DNA of 64,000 nucleotides from Polyangiaceae bacterium. GTDB taxonomy: Bacteria; Myxococcota_A; Polyangia; Polyangiales; Polyangiaceae. The stretch spans positions 1 to 64,000 of the forward strand of contig JABSRN010000014.1 in the NCBI GenBank assembly GCA_013214025.1, read 5' to 3'. Positions 27,401 through 35,771 of this stretch are shown here, piece after piece. Position numbers and translations under genes: made by a program. Under the pieces are notes generated by a model. It worked only from the letters and a program-made list of their open reading frames with translations. It was not told where the DNA came from and did no database searches. Each line of letters opens with the position of its first letter. Position 1 is the first letter of the stretch.

Positions 27401-29910
27401 TACAGAGATTGTTGAATCTCGCCGAAGTGGCTGAGGAATGGGATTCCGTTGTTCTTCACACCAAAGAGCTCATCGAGGTCGAGGGGGATGAGGAAGAAAT
27501 TAGCGGCATGACCCGACGTTGTGCTGAAATCCTCCACGAAAAGCTCGAAAAGCACGAGGAAGCATTGAATCTACTCGCAGCTGTAGGCACCCAGGGCGAT
27601 CAAGCTTGTCGAGACTATTTCGTAGAGATGGGAGATGAGGTGGATGAAAAGATCCGCGTCGCGACCCAGCTCGTCGAATGGTTCCGGGAGTTCCCCTCCG
27701 GTAAGCGTCGGACCACTGCGCTGCATGGCGCCTTTGAGCGATTCGCCGAAGCGGGCAAACTGGAGGAAGCGGCGTCCGTAGCCAAAGATCTCGCTCACAC
27801 GCGTACCTTGGAAGCCAACGTTGCCGAGACGCTGGAAGGTATTGCTGTAGAGCTGAAAGATTTGGACGCTCTGGCGGTCGCCCAGCGCTTGCTCGTCAAG
27901 GAGTTGGGCGGTCCGGCTCGCTCGGAGGAGTTAGTTCGCCAGGCAGAGGTGATGATCTCAGCGGGCGTTGAACCGGTCGAAGCTGTCGAGCACGCTGAGC
28001 AAGGCATCAGCAGCACGCCACCGGAAGAAGTCGAGCCGCTCTTGGTCCGACTCGCCGCCCTCGTGAAGGCCCCCGGGCACGTTATTGACGTATACGAACG
28101 TCAGGTGACGCGGTGTAAAGCGCCTGAGGATCGGCTCAATGCTCTGGGGCGCGCCGCCCAAATTGCTGCCGACAAAGACGCTCTGGATCGCGCCAGGGAG
28201 TTCTTCGATCTGGCCATCCAGGGTGGGGTCCAAGAAGAGACTCTTGCTGTACTCGAGGCCATCGCCAAAGAGACGGACCAACTCTCAGACAACAAGAAGC
28301 TTCGCACCACACTAGCCGAAGCCTTGGCCGGCGGCGGACAAGGATCGCGCGACGGCGGCCGGACGAGAAGCGCGCTGCTGTTGCGTGCCGCGACCATCGC
28401 TCACGTTGAGCTCGCGGATGTACAGAAGGCTTTCGAATGGGTGGGTGACGCTCTGGTTACCCATGTGGACGATGAAGGGCTTCAGGCCTTGGATGCCCTG
28501 GGTGCGGACGCCGATGACTACGGCAAGGTCGAGGCGGTGCTCGCTCGCGCGCTCGAAGAAGTGTTCGATGGTCCCTTGGTAAGAAAATTGTTGGCGGCTC
28601 GCGCTGACGTTCGGCTCCAACATCTGGATGACATGAAGGGGGCGGCGGTTGACCTGAAACGCCTGCACGATCTGACTCCAGGCGACGCCGAAGTCATGGG
28701 ACAGCTATCCAGTCTCTACACGGAGTTGAAAGATTTCCGAGGCATGGTCGCCCTGTTCGAAGACCAGATCCTGCGTGGCCGCGATCAGGGAGCCCGGGCG
28801 GAGCTCGCTCGCCAGGTAGCGCTGTTGTGGGAGAACGAACTCGATGACCCGCGGGAAGCGGCGGATGCGTGGAGGCGCGTGCTACGGATGAAGTCCGGGG
28901 ACGAGCAAGCGAAGGCCGGTCTCGATAAGGCGAAGGCTGACATGTTGGCGCGAAAATCCGAGCTGGCCGAGCGCGCGGCAAAAGAAGAGGCCGAGCGAAT
29001 TGCGGCCAAGGAAGCTGAGGAAAAGGAAGCGGCTGACCAACAGGCGGCTGCCGAGCAAGCCGAGGCGGACGGACTCGCAGAGGCGGAGCACGCAGCAGCC
29101 GACGCGGTTGACGATGACGCAGACCCAGCCGACGACGCGCCGGATGAAGCCGAGACAACTGATGACGAAGGCGCGTCTGACGCGGACGCAACAGACGCAG
29201 ACGCAACAGACGCAGTGTCAGCGGATGGCGACGAAGATTCGCAGGACGGTGGCGAGCTGCCGGAAGGGGACGTTGACGCCGAGAGCACCGAGGTGCGGGA
29301 AGAGAGCGGGCCTGTAGAGGTAGTCGGGTCGGCCGACGCCAGCCATGAATTAGACGTGGCTACGAATCCGCCGCCGCCCGAGGAGTCAGCTGTGGAGGGT
29401 GTCGGAACGGCGTTTGAGACGGCGTTGAGCGCCGACGATTCGACGGAGCCCGAAGAAGTCGTCCCAGAGCCAACGGACGACGTGGTGGCTGAAGATGACG
29501 CAGACGATGACGGCGATGACGATGACCTGGGCGCCGACGTAGACGACGTGATGGGCTCGGTGCCACCGCCGCCCGCGAGCGGCGGCTCCCGAAGTACGCC
29601 GCCCCCTCCGCCACCGCCGCCACCGGCTTCCGGCATGGGCGCGCTCCCGCCCCCCGCGGTGCCCGGTTCGGTCCGCCCGCCCCCCCCGCCGCCGCCAACC
29701 TCAAGTCGAGGGGGCTTGCCGCCGTCGACTTCGAGTCGTGGGGCCTTGCCGCCGCCACCACCGCCGACTTCGAGTCGTGGGGCCTTGCCGCCACCACCAC
29801 CGCCGACTTCGAGTCGTGGGGCCTTGCCGCCCCCCCCGCCGCCCCCGCCCCCGGAGGCGGCCGAAGACGAACTCGTGGATGACTCCGAGCTCATGCTCGA
29901 AGACGACTGA
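24439..29910 (+). CDS. Giant TPR-repeat protein with acidic and Pro-rich tail
   Basis: An 1823-residue protein built almost wholly of TPR-like helical pairs (examples: AIENYQRALGHDPRSQFSIY, AGRYREVLALDPTQAAALAF, AIACYERVLAEYDPKNTDC). An acidic low-complexity insert lies at about 370-445. From about 1500 the chain is Ala/Glu/Lys helix, then strongly acidic, then Pro-rich (1700-1810) with a 13-residue repeat of the form TSSRGALPPPPPP, and it ends acidic. No signal peptide is seen, so it is probably cytosolic, a scaffold for large assemblies; large TPR proteins are needed for gliding motility in Myxococcus, but I cannot assign this one. The ATG at 24439 starts directly with repeat-like sequence. 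Confidence 0.85.
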   Translation: MDAKAIDSLVRRLIADPHDEAAIQEAHRGGQQDPRGYAGLLEKVGAATADPALASHWLNEAASVWQTTLNDAHRAARALMMAIDREPTRPEAADRLAELYREKGDAKGLVALLERRAKALASDAGGNPEILAQLAGLHEELGQLWSGEQLDNVDKAIENYQRALGHDPRSQFSIYSLREIYKAKGNYLEAIPYFAQEQALVEDPDRRHALWQDEAEVRKTAGDLLGCAQVFELLLSERAEDPEVQQQLAAAILDVVRMREPIDESMKAAGAQLFVALAELYPGEHALAYSTCALEVVPGHDRAVQLAIHYGNELGRIEEVATFAAAYVQCNPNGVLADEAKAVAGAAAPFVHVDPADQTEIDLSPAHEAAAQSASAQQSEPEAVAMPEPAPEGAPETVAPPEEAGPTVEAAAKVPAVFDEETAAGEFDASELLEGEIVDEEPAPEPGSMAVLLEEAAQFLSKRRKNEAAGRYREVLALDPTQAAALAFLQTHLRQTRKYAELRDMLLVATRAPDVSAEARATWFREVASLCEAQLRDFASAISAWQQLLALEPGDEETVKRLKRLLERGGKWDELAVMFEQQAAQATDKEERIALEKDLAKLHEGRRKDPAAAGEAWARIANITPDDDTALNTAIRLFERGKRPDLAEAAISDNVTLVEDAAIKLVLYTKLGALREGAGALDRAAEAYAEGAAATSDLGLWEAAERCYAAGEDWANAASAIDERAQVASEDLEKANLFTVEADYLVRAGDENGATDRLQQASALDPLNDATAASLEQRLLEAGRFEDLVVRLLERASKLEDPGARVSYRRRAASIQREQLEDPSAARESLELVLADGEDPGALSELAEDSEANGDFAAAVELLARLGRATSHPVEAVDICIREARLRVESLSDLAGAIACYERVLAEYDPKNTDCFVALAELEEQQGDQAALAALLERHLQIVDDAEGKIELCQRLATLYETELDLPGNALRALRIVHELDPDDFDAVQRLLNLAEVAEEWDSVVLHTKELIEVEGDEEEISGMTRRCAEILHEKLEKHEEALNLLAAVGTQGDQACRDYFVEMGDEVDEKIRVATQLVEWFREFPSGKRRTTALHGAFERFAEAGKLEEAASVAKDLAHTRTLEANVAETLEGIAVELKDLDALAVAQRLLVKELGGPARSEELVRQAEVMISAGVEPVEAVEHAEQGISSTPPEEVEPLLVRLAALVKAPGHVIDVYERQVTRCKAPEDRLNALGRAAQIAADKDALDRAREFFDLAIQGGVQEETLAVLEAIAKETDQLSDNKKLRTTLAEALAGGGQGSRDGGRTRSALLLRAATIAHVELADVQKAFEWVGDALVTHVDDEGLQALDALGADADDYGKVEAVLARALEEVFDGPLVRKLLAARADVRLQHLDDMKGAAVDLKRLHDLTPGDAEVMGQLSSLYTELKDFRGMVALFEDQILRGRDQGARAELARQVALLWENELDDPREAADAWRRVLRMKSGDEQAKAGLDKAKADMLARKSELAERAAKEEAERIAAKEAEEKEAADQQAAAEQAEADGLAEAEHAAADAVDDDADPADDAPDEAETTDDEGASDADATDADATDAVSADGDEDSQDGGELPEGDVDAESTEVREESGPVEVVGSADASHELDVATNPPPPEESAVEGVGTAFETALSADDSTEPEEVVPEPTDDVVAEDDADDDGDDDDLGADVDDVMGSVPPPPASGGSRSTPPPPPPPPPASGMGALPPPAVPGSVRPPPPPPPTSSRGGLPPSTSSRGALPPPPPPTSSRGALPPPPPPTSSRGALPPPPPPPPPEAAEDELVDDSELMLEDD
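29728..29844 (+). repeat. 39-bp tandem repeats in the TPR protein's tail
   Basis: Copies start at 29728, 29767 and 29806, each beginning acttcgagtcgtggggcctt and encoding TSSRGALPPPPPP; a diverged copy precedes the first. Copy number is likely to vary and to keep the frame (39 is a multiple of three). Confidence 0.85.
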
Positions 29911-29998
29911 GCCGACTCCGCTTGGTGGGGCTCCGCTACTGGGACCGTTGGGTTGCTGTGCTGTTGGGCGCTTGGCTGCCTGCCGACCAGGACGCTTG

Positions 29999-30910
29999 CT
30001 AGCTGCCCATAGTGAAGCGCCCGGTGTCGGCGTCTACCGTGCACCTTTGTCCTAGGACGAGCGGCACGTTGGGTAAGCTGTGACCCGCCTGCAAGCCAGC
30101 CAGGATGGGGACGTGGAGGTGACCCAAGCGTTCCCGCAACACGGATTCGACACTGACGCCGTGGCTACCGGGGGGACAGTCCGTCATGGTGCCGACTATG
30201 AAGGCACAGCACCGGGCTAGCGTTCCGCTGGTTTCCAGCGAACTGAGCATGCGATCGATGCGGTAGGGCGCCTCCGCGACATCTTCGATAAACAGGACGC
30301 TACCCTGGGGGATCTGCAGTCGCCCCGCGGCGCTACAGGTACTCAACATGGTCAGATTGCCGCCGAGAAGTGGGCCGGTGGCGACGCCGGCGCCCCAGCA
30401 TTGTAGCTTCGAGTAGCTGGCGGCTGTCGTTCGACCTTCCAGAGTGTCTACCCAAAGTTGTCGTCCGCGGGCGTCGCCGCGTCCGAGGCCGGCGACATTC
30501 GCACCGTGGATGCTTTGCACCCCTGCGCGCGCCAACTCGACGTGAAGGGCGGTGATGTCCGAAAATCCGACCACCCACTTGGGAGCTTTTCGCAATCCGG
30601 AGAGATCGACGTCGTGAATGAAGCGCGTGAGTCCGTAGCCGCCGCGGGCCGTCAGGATCGCTCGTGTGTCAGGATCCGCGATGGCGGTTTCTAGCTCGGC
30701 GCGTCGTCTGGCATCCGAACCAGCCAAAAATCCTTGGGACGAAAAAAGGCCCGGTTCAAAACGAACTCGGTAGCGTTCACTCAGAAATCCCATGCCTCGC
30801 CACACCAGAGTGCGATCGAAGGGCCCAGATGGCGCGATGATCCGGACAATGTCACCCGGGCGCAGGGGGGGTGGCTGCACGGCCAGGGGAGTCGCTGAGG
30901 AAGAGGTCAT
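29999..30910 (-). CDS. LD-carboxypeptidase, MEROPS S66 family
   Basis: Peptidoglycan recycling enzyme that removes the terminal D-alanine from L,D-linked murein tetrapeptides in the cytosol; some S66 members instead cleave microcin-type substrates. The 303 residues contain the catalytic Ser in VGFSDITALH, the Glu in LFIEDVAEAPYRIDRML and the His in LQAGHSLPNVPL, in family order, and begin with the conserved LRPGDIVRIIAPSGP. No signal peptide. It converges with the TPR gene and its start region is close to the plus-strand acyltransferase gene. Confidence 0.93.
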   Translation of the reverse strand: MTSSSATPLAVQPPPLRPGDIVRIIAPSGPFDRTLVWRGMGFLSERYRVRFEPGLFSSQGFLAGSDARRRAELETAIADPDTRAILTARGGYGLTRFIHDVDLSGLRKAPKWVVGFSDITALHVELARAGVQSIHGANVAGLGRGDARGRQLWVDTLEGRTTAASYSKLQCWGAGVATGPLLGGNLTMLSTCSAAGRLQIPQGSVLFIEDVAEAPYRIDRMLSSLETSGTLARCCAFIVGTMTDCPPGSHGVSVESVLRERLGHLHVPILAGLQAGHSLPNVPLVLGQRCTVDADTGRFTMGS

Positions 30911-31185
30911 CGGGCGAGTTTCAACGCTGGCCCCAGTGTACTCGTGACGCAGCTCGCGAGGCTATCACGACCTCCATCGGCCGTTCGGCGCGGTCAGAGA
31001 CCGATCGGGCCGGCGTTCGGGCAAGCTTGTCCCTGCCCGGAGGGCCTTGCCTCGGGGTCTCCGGTGGCCCCGAAGCGTCGCCGCGGGATGATTGCACCAG
31101 GATTAAAATCGCCGCTTCCGTCTTGAGCTGGAATCTCCAGCGACCCCAGAAGGCTTTGTCGTTGCCAGCGCCGCCGAGCCCAGCA

Positions 31186-32139
31186 ATGCTTTGGGGCGGG
31201 GATGAGATCGTGGCCTTGAATCGACGCACTGCACTGGCACGGCTTACGGAAGTAGCCGCAAGGGATCTGATCCCCTTTGCAGGCCGCGCGGTTCGCCGGG
31301 CGAAACGCGCGGCGGACCAACTGGCGTATCGCACCCTCGGCCCAGATTTTGAAGAGCGCAACCTCGCCTTAAAAGCCCATTACCAGGACAAGGGCGGGGA
31401 TCCATTCGGGCTCGACACAGAATTTACGAAGTACATGGCGATGGTGACATCCGTCGCCCACCGCTTGTGGTTTCGCACATCGGTTTACGGAATCGAGAAC
31501 GTGCCCTCCGGTGGGGCCTTGTTGGTGTCAAACCATTCAGGTCAGTTCCCCTTGGACGGAATGATGATCGCCGCGTCAATGTTCATGGATGCCCAGCCGC
31601 CTCGTTTGGTGCGAGCGATGGTAGAAAAATGGGCTCAGACGATGCCGTACATCTCCTTACTATTTTCCCGGACAGGGCAGGTGGTAGGCGTACCGGATAA
31701 CTGTCGTCGCTTGTTGGAACGGGATGAATTAATTCTCGTGTTTCCGGAAGGCGCGCGCGGGGTGTCCAAACCGTTCTCTAAGCGCTATCAGCTTCAGGAT
31801 TTCGGTCCCGGTTTCATGCGCATGGCGATGGAGATGGGGGTTCCCATCATTCCTGTCGCGGTGGTGGGCGCGGAGGAGCAGTACGTCAACGTTGGCAATC
31901 TAGAGTGGGCCGCCAAATTTTTGGGCGCTCCCGCATTGCCATTGCTGCCACAGCTACTCATCCCGGGTGGGCAGTTACCGCTGCCGACCAAATATCACAT
32001 CTACTTTGGAGAACCGATGAGCTTCGAAGGAGATCCCGATGACGACGAACTGGTCGAAGAGCAGGCGTGGCTGGTGAAGCAGAATATTCAAAACATGCTG
32101 GGGCAGGGCCTCCGGTCCCGTCAGAACATTTTCTTTTAG
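31186..32139 (+). CDS. Lysophospholipid acyltransferase family protein
   Basis: Membrane-associated acyltransferase of the PlsC/DGAT-like group, 317 residues. ATG 31186 is the best available start; an open frame upstream to 30871 overlaps the divergent LD-carboxypeptidase gene and looks non-coding. Motif I is SNHSGQFPLDG (catalytic His and Asp spaced as in the NHSG subgroup), motif III is LVFPEGARGVSKPF, and VPIIPVAVVGAEE follows as motif IV. The likely reaction is acyl transfer to a glycerol-based or other lipid acceptor; the acceptor is unknown. It is followed after 42 bases by an SDR-type gene and a small lipoprotein gene, likely one operon. Confidence 0.85.
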   Translation: MLWGGDEIVALNRRTALARLTEVAARDLIPFAGRAVRRAKRAADQLAYRTLGPDFEERNLALKAHYQDKGGDPFGLDTEFTKYMAMVTSVAHRLWFRTSVYGIENVPSGGALLVSNHSGQFPLDGMMIAASMFMDAQPPRLVRAMVEKWAQTMPYISLLFSRTGQVVGVPDNCRRLLERDELILVFPEGARGVSKPFSKRYQLQDFGPGFMRMAMEMGVPIIPVAVVGAEEQYVNVGNLEWAAKFLGAPALPLLPQLLIPGGQLPLPTKYHIYFGEPMSFEGDPDDDELVEEQAWLVKQNIQNMLGQGLRSRQNIFF

Positions 32140-32181
32140 GGACATGATGCTGTCCGCCCCTGTGTGTAGCTGAGCACCGCC

Positions 32182-33282
32182 ATGTCTGAACCGCTAGACG
32201 ACGATGACAGCCGCGACGAACTCGACGAGTACGGCGACACCGACGAGTACGGCGACACCGATGAGGCGCTGAGTGACGACTTGCGACGGGGTCGTGTTCG
32301 ACGCGAAGAAGATCGCGAGGGCGCGAGTCGAGATGACCGCATCGATAGCGGCGCGGTGGTGGTTACGGGCATTTGCGGACGGCTCGGTCGCCGCTTGGCT
32401 CGAGTTCTCCATCGGGAGCGACAAGTTGTCGGTTTGGACCGGCGGCCCTTCCCGCAAAAGCCGAAGGATATCGAGCATCACACCATCGATATTCGGCGCA
32501 AGAAAGCGCAGGATATATTTCGCAACCAAAACATCGGCGCCTTGGTTCATCTAGGCGTGATGCACAATCCGCGTGGCAACAGCGAAGAGCATCACAGCTG
32601 GAATCTCGCCGGGTTCCAGAAGTTACTGGAGTACGTGCAGCGGCATCGCGTGCCCAAACTCGTGGTGCTCTCCAGCGCGAATGTGTACGGTCCCCGCCCG
32701 GACAATGCCCAATTTCTGCGGGAGGACGCGCCGCTGCTAGGCGCCGGGGCTTTCAGCGACATTCGTGATCTGGTTGAGCTCGATATGCTGACTCAGTCGT
32801 TCTTCTGGAAGCACGCGCGCACTGAAACCGTCATCCTCCGTCCAACCCACATACTGGGTAGCGTCCGAAACGCTCCGAGCAACTACTTGAGGCTGAACAC
32901 GGTGCCCACACTGGCGGGCTTCGACCCGATGATTCAGACGGTGCACGAGGATGACGTGGTGCGGGCGATTCGACTCGCCCTTCAGCCAGGAGTTCGCGGC
33001 ATTTACAACATCGCTGGCCCGGCGCCGGTGCCTCTGTCGAAGATGCTGCGCAAGCTTGGTAGAGCGCAGGCGGCGTTTCCGCATAGTCTCGCCAAGATGG
33101 CCTTGGACCGGATGTGGAAAATGCACGTCTCGTCCTTCCCTGCGCCCGAGCTCGATTTTATTCGCTACGTTTGCATGGTGGACGACTCGCGAGCCCGGTC
33201 GGCTATGGGCTATGAGCACCAGCACGATTTGGACTCGACGCTGCACGCAATAGATGCTGGCCGATGGGTGGGCAGCACCTGA
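32182..33282 (+). CDS. SDR/epimerase-like NAD-binding protein without the YxxxK pair
   Basis: An extended short-chain dehydrogenase-like protein of 366 residues. Residues 1-55 are an acidic low-complexity leader with an 18-base duplication (32224-32259, DEYGDT twice). The Rossmann start is VVVTGICGRLGRRLARVL, followed by VVGLDRRP, ALVHLGVMHNP, LVVLSSANVYGPRP and LRPTHILG, all in SDR order. Where YxxxK should follow the SSA strand there is FSDIR, so both the catalytic Tyr and Lys appear replaced. It may bind a nucleotide cofactor without the usual redox chemistry. It sits between the acyltransferase and a lipoprotein gene with which it overlaps by one base. Confidence 0.8.
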   Translation: MSEPLDDDDSRDELDEYGDTDEYGDTDEALSDDLRRGRVRREEDREGASRDDRIDSGAVVVTGICGRLGRRLARVLHRERQVVGLDRRPFPQKPKDIEHHTIDIRRKKAQDIFRNQNIGALVHLGVMHNPRGNSEEHHSWNLAGFQKLLEYVQRHRVPKLVVLSSANVYGPRPDNAQFLREDAPLLGAGAFSDIRDLVELDMLTQSFFWKHARTETVILRPTHILGSVRNAPSNYLRLNTVPTLAGFDPMIQTVHEDDVVRAIRLALQPGVRGIYNIAGPAPVPLSKMLRKLGRAQAAFPHSLAKMALDRMWKMHVSSFPAPELDFIRYVCMVDDSRARSAMGYEHQHDLDSTLHAIDAGRWVGST

Positions 33283-33539
33283 TGAGGTGGCTCCGAAGCC
33301 GACTAGCGGTAGCCGGAACGCTCGGGTTGCTGCTTGTCGGATGCTCGGGTCGGCAGCCGATTCCGTCTGGTCCGGCTCCCGAATACGAGCTCTCTGAGCG
33401 GTCTGGGGCAGGGGCGAGCCCGCCCGCCGACCCGGGTTCTTTGTCACTCGCCGGCCAGGAGACCGAAACTGATCTTGACGAAAGCCCAGAAGAGCGTAAA
33501 GAACAGCCCGACGCGGCTGCGGACGCTGGACCCCAGTAG
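33282..33539 (+). CDS. Small lipoprotein, Pro/Glu-rich
   Basis: An 85-residue lipoprotein. ATG 33282 shares its A with the upstream TGA (TGATG), so translation is coupled to the SDR gene. The signal peptide is RLAVAGTLGLLLVGCSG with lipobox LLVGC; the rest is short, acidic and probably unstructured. No domain recognised. It lies between the SDR gene and proA and may belong to the acyltransferase-SDR unit. Confidence 0.65.
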   Translation: MRWLRSRLAVAGTLGLLLVGCSGRQPIPSGPAPEYELSERSGAGASPPADPGSLSLAGQETETDLDESPEERKEQPDAAADAGPQ

Positions 33540-33596
33540 GCCATCAGTTCCGCGATTAGCGTCAGCTCGATTCAATGTGGAGCGCTGGAGATCTAA

Positions 33597-34844
33597 GTGA
33601 CATCAGTCCGAGAACTAGCAGAACGTGCAAAAATGGCCTCCAGACCGCTGGCAGCGCTGAGCCGTGCCCAAAAAGACGCGGCGCTCCAGGGGATCGCGAA
33701 CGCCCTGCGTCGCCGGGTCGATGAAATCGGCGTCGCTAACTCCCAGGATCTCGACAAGGCCCGAGAGAGCGAACTGAGCGCTCCCATGGTCAGCCGGCTC
33801 GACATGGGTCCGAAGCAGGTGGACGCGACAGCAGCGGGCGTTGAGTTTATCATGGGACTGCAGGATCCCGTCGGCAGTCGCGGCCCCATGCAGCGATTAG
33901 GCAACGGATTGTTGGTGGGCCAACAGCGCTTGCCCCTAGGAGTCATCGGCATGATCTACGAGTCGCGCCCGAATGTGACCGTGGATGCCGCTGCCCTCTG
34001 TCTGAAGGCCGGTAACTCCGTGGTACTGCGCGGTGGCAAGGAGGCGGCCCACACCAATGCGTTATTGGGTCAGATCATCGGCGATGCACTGCACGCGGAT
34101 GGGCTACCCAGGGACGCCGTGCAAATTGTGCCTCCGCATGATCGAGAAGGCACCAAAGAGATGATTACACTCACGGGGCTGATCGATCTGATCATTCCTC
34201 GTGGCGGCGAAGGCCTGATTCGGTACGTATCGGAGAACGCTCGCATCCCCGTGGTGGCGCACTACAAGGGTGTCTGTCATTTGTACTTGGACACCGGCTG
34301 TGCTCACCCCATGGCGGTGGATCTGGCGGTGAACAGCAAGGCTCAAAAACCCGGTGTGTGCAACGCCCTTGAATGCCTGCTCGTTCACGAAGACGAGGCG
34401 GCGGTGCTACTCCCGAAGCTCGCCGAAGCCCTCCAGGGAGCGGGCGTGGAACTCCGCGGATGCGATAAGACCTGTGCTGTGCTGCCGAAGGTGAAGGCGG
34501 CGACGGAGGACGACTGGGGTGAGGAATTTCTGGCGATGGTACTCGCGGTGAAGGTGGTCTCAGACATCGATGCGGCGATGGCGCACATCGTCGAGTTCGG
34601 CTCCAACCACACGGAGGTCATTTGCACCGAGAGTCAATCGAGGGCTCAGAGATGGCTACGCGAGGTGGATGCCAGCGCTGTGATGGTGAACGCATCGACC
34701 CGATTCAACGACGGCGGTGAATTGGGGCTGGGCGCAGAAATGGGTATTTCCACCAGCAAGACTCACGTCTATGGCCCCATGGGACTGCTGGGGCTAACCA
34801 GTGAAAAATGGGTCGTCTTGGGCGACGGACAGGTAAGGAATTGA
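33597..34844 (+). CDS. proA: Gamma-glutamyl phosphate reductase
   Basis: Second enzyme of proline synthesis, reducing gamma-glutamyl phosphate to glutamate-5-semialdehyde with NADPH. The 415 residues start at GTG 33597 with GGAG upstream. The ALDH-like motifs are complete: GLLVGQQRLPLGVIGMIYESRPNVT (split), LRGGKEAAHTN, IPRGGEGLIR, the catalytic Cys in KPGVCNALECLLVH and the end GGELGLGAEMGISTSKTHVYGP (split). Followed directly by rsfS with a one-base overlap. proB is not in the window. Confidence 0.97.
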   Translation: MTSVRELAERAKMASRPLAALSRAQKDAALQGIANALRRRVDEIGVANSQDLDKARESELSAPMVSRLDMGPKQVDATAAGVEFIMGLQDPVGSRGPMQRLGNGLLVGQQRLPLGVIGMIYESRPNVTVDAAALCLKAGNSVVLRGGKEAAHTNALLGQIIGDALHADGLPRDAVQIVPPHDREGTKEMITLTGLIDLIIPRGGEGLIRYVSENARIPVVAHYKGVCHLYLDTGCAHPMAVDLAVNSKAQKPGVCNALECLLVHEDEAAVLLPKLAEALQGAGVELRGCDKTCAVLPKVKAATEDDWGEEFLAMVLAVKVVSDIDAAMAHIVEFGSNHTEVICTESQSRAQRWLREVDASAVMVNASTRFNDGGELGLGAEMGISTSKTHVYGPMGLLGLTSEKWVVLGDGQVRN

Positions 34845-35305
34845 TGACGGACTCCAGCGATAATAGTGGCGAACAACGCCCGCTGCCGAAGCCCACGCGC
34901 GCAACGCCACTGGATATGCTTCGCCCCACGCCGACTGCGGAAAGCCAGCGCATCGCGTTGCTGGCAGCCCAGGCCGGTCTCAACAAGAAGGCGGGCGCGG
35001 TGGATATCATCGATGTTACCGGCAAGGTGGACTACGCGGATTTTCTCGTCTTGATGACGGGGCAAAACAGTCGGCATGCGGCTGCCATCGCCAACGAGGT
35101 GGACGGGGTGCTCGCTAAGAACGGCATCAATGCGGTGTCCGTCGAAGGCTTGCCTGCCGCGAACTGGGTCTTGCTCGACTTCGTCGACGTCGTGGTTCAT
35201 GTATTTCAAGAGGACGATCGCGTTCTGTACGACCTAGACGGGCTCTGGCTGGATGCGCGTCGGGTACCGGTGGAGGACTCCTCCCCCGGCGGTTCTTCGG
35301 ACTGA
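34844..35305 (+). CDS. rsfS: Ribosomal silencing factor RsfS
   Basis: RsfS binds ribosomal protein L14 and blocks subunit joining under starvation. The 153-residue protein has the family core from residue 35 on: KKAGAVDIIDVTGKVDYADF, TGQNSRHAAAIANEV and NWVLLDFVDVVVHVFQED (each inside the limit of the family alignment). The N-terminal 35 residues are an extension. ATG 34844 overlaps the proA stop by one base. It lies before rlmH, as in many bacteria, but nadD, the usual neighbour, is absent between proA and rsfS. Confidence 0.93.
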   Translation: MTDSSDNSGEQRPLPKPTRATPLDMLRPTPTAESQRIALLAAQAGLNKKAGAVDIIDVTGKVDYADFLVLMTGQNSRHAAAIANEVDGVLAKNGINAVSVEGLPAANWVLLDFVDVVVHVFQEDDRVLYDLDGLWLDARRVPVEDSSPGGSSD

Positions 35306-35314
35306 GTCACGGCG

Positions 35315-35743
35315 ATGAAAATCGCGGTCATCGCCGTCGGTAAAATGAAGCCGACATACTACCGGGAGGCGATGGACGACTATTTAGGTCGACTGAACCA
35401 CTACGCTTCTGTTAGCGAAATTGAAGTTCGCCAGGATGCCGCCCTGGCGCGAGCGATTCCGAAGGGCATGACCACTGTCGCACTGGAAGTGAACGGGAAA
35501 GCGTTCGATAGCCGCGGACTGGCACGTAGCCTCGAAGAGTGGGGCAGCAATTGCAAGAGCGGGATTGCGTTCTTGATCGGTGGTGCCGAAGGGATCCCGG
35601 CGGACTTGTCCCAGCGTGCAGATTTCCGCCTGAGCGTTTCTTCGCTGACCTTGCCCCATCGAATGGCGCGGGTGCTGCTCGCCGAGCAGCTGTATCGCAG
35701 CATGACGATACTTCGTGGCGAACCCTACGCGCGCGAAGATTGA
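35315..35743 (+). CDS. rlmH: 23S rRNA pseudouridine-1915 N3-methyltransferase
   Basis: SPOUT methyltransferase acting on the decoding-region helix 69 of assembled ribosomes. The protein (142 residues; E. coli has 155) shows the trefoil-knot SAM motifs IAFLIGGAEGIP and LSVSSLTLPHRMARVLLAEQLYR, and the start MKIAVIAVGKMK. It is nine bases after rsfS, and the next gene, tatC, faces it. Confidence 0.95.
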   Translation: MKIAVIAVGKMKPTYYREAMDDYLGRLNHYASVSEIEVRQDAALARAIPKGMTTVALEVNGKAFDSRGLARSLEEWGSNCKSGIAFLIGGAEGIPADLSQRADFRLSVSSLTLPHRMARVLLAEQLYRSMTILRGEPYARED

Positions 35744-35771
35744 GCCGCGGCGGTGGGCCGTGGCTGTTCGG

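Noticed and set aside
35743-35765. Stem agccgcgg/ccgtggct between rlmH and tatC as terminator
   Set aside because: One wobble pair and no T-tract on either strand; the evidence is too weak to annotate.
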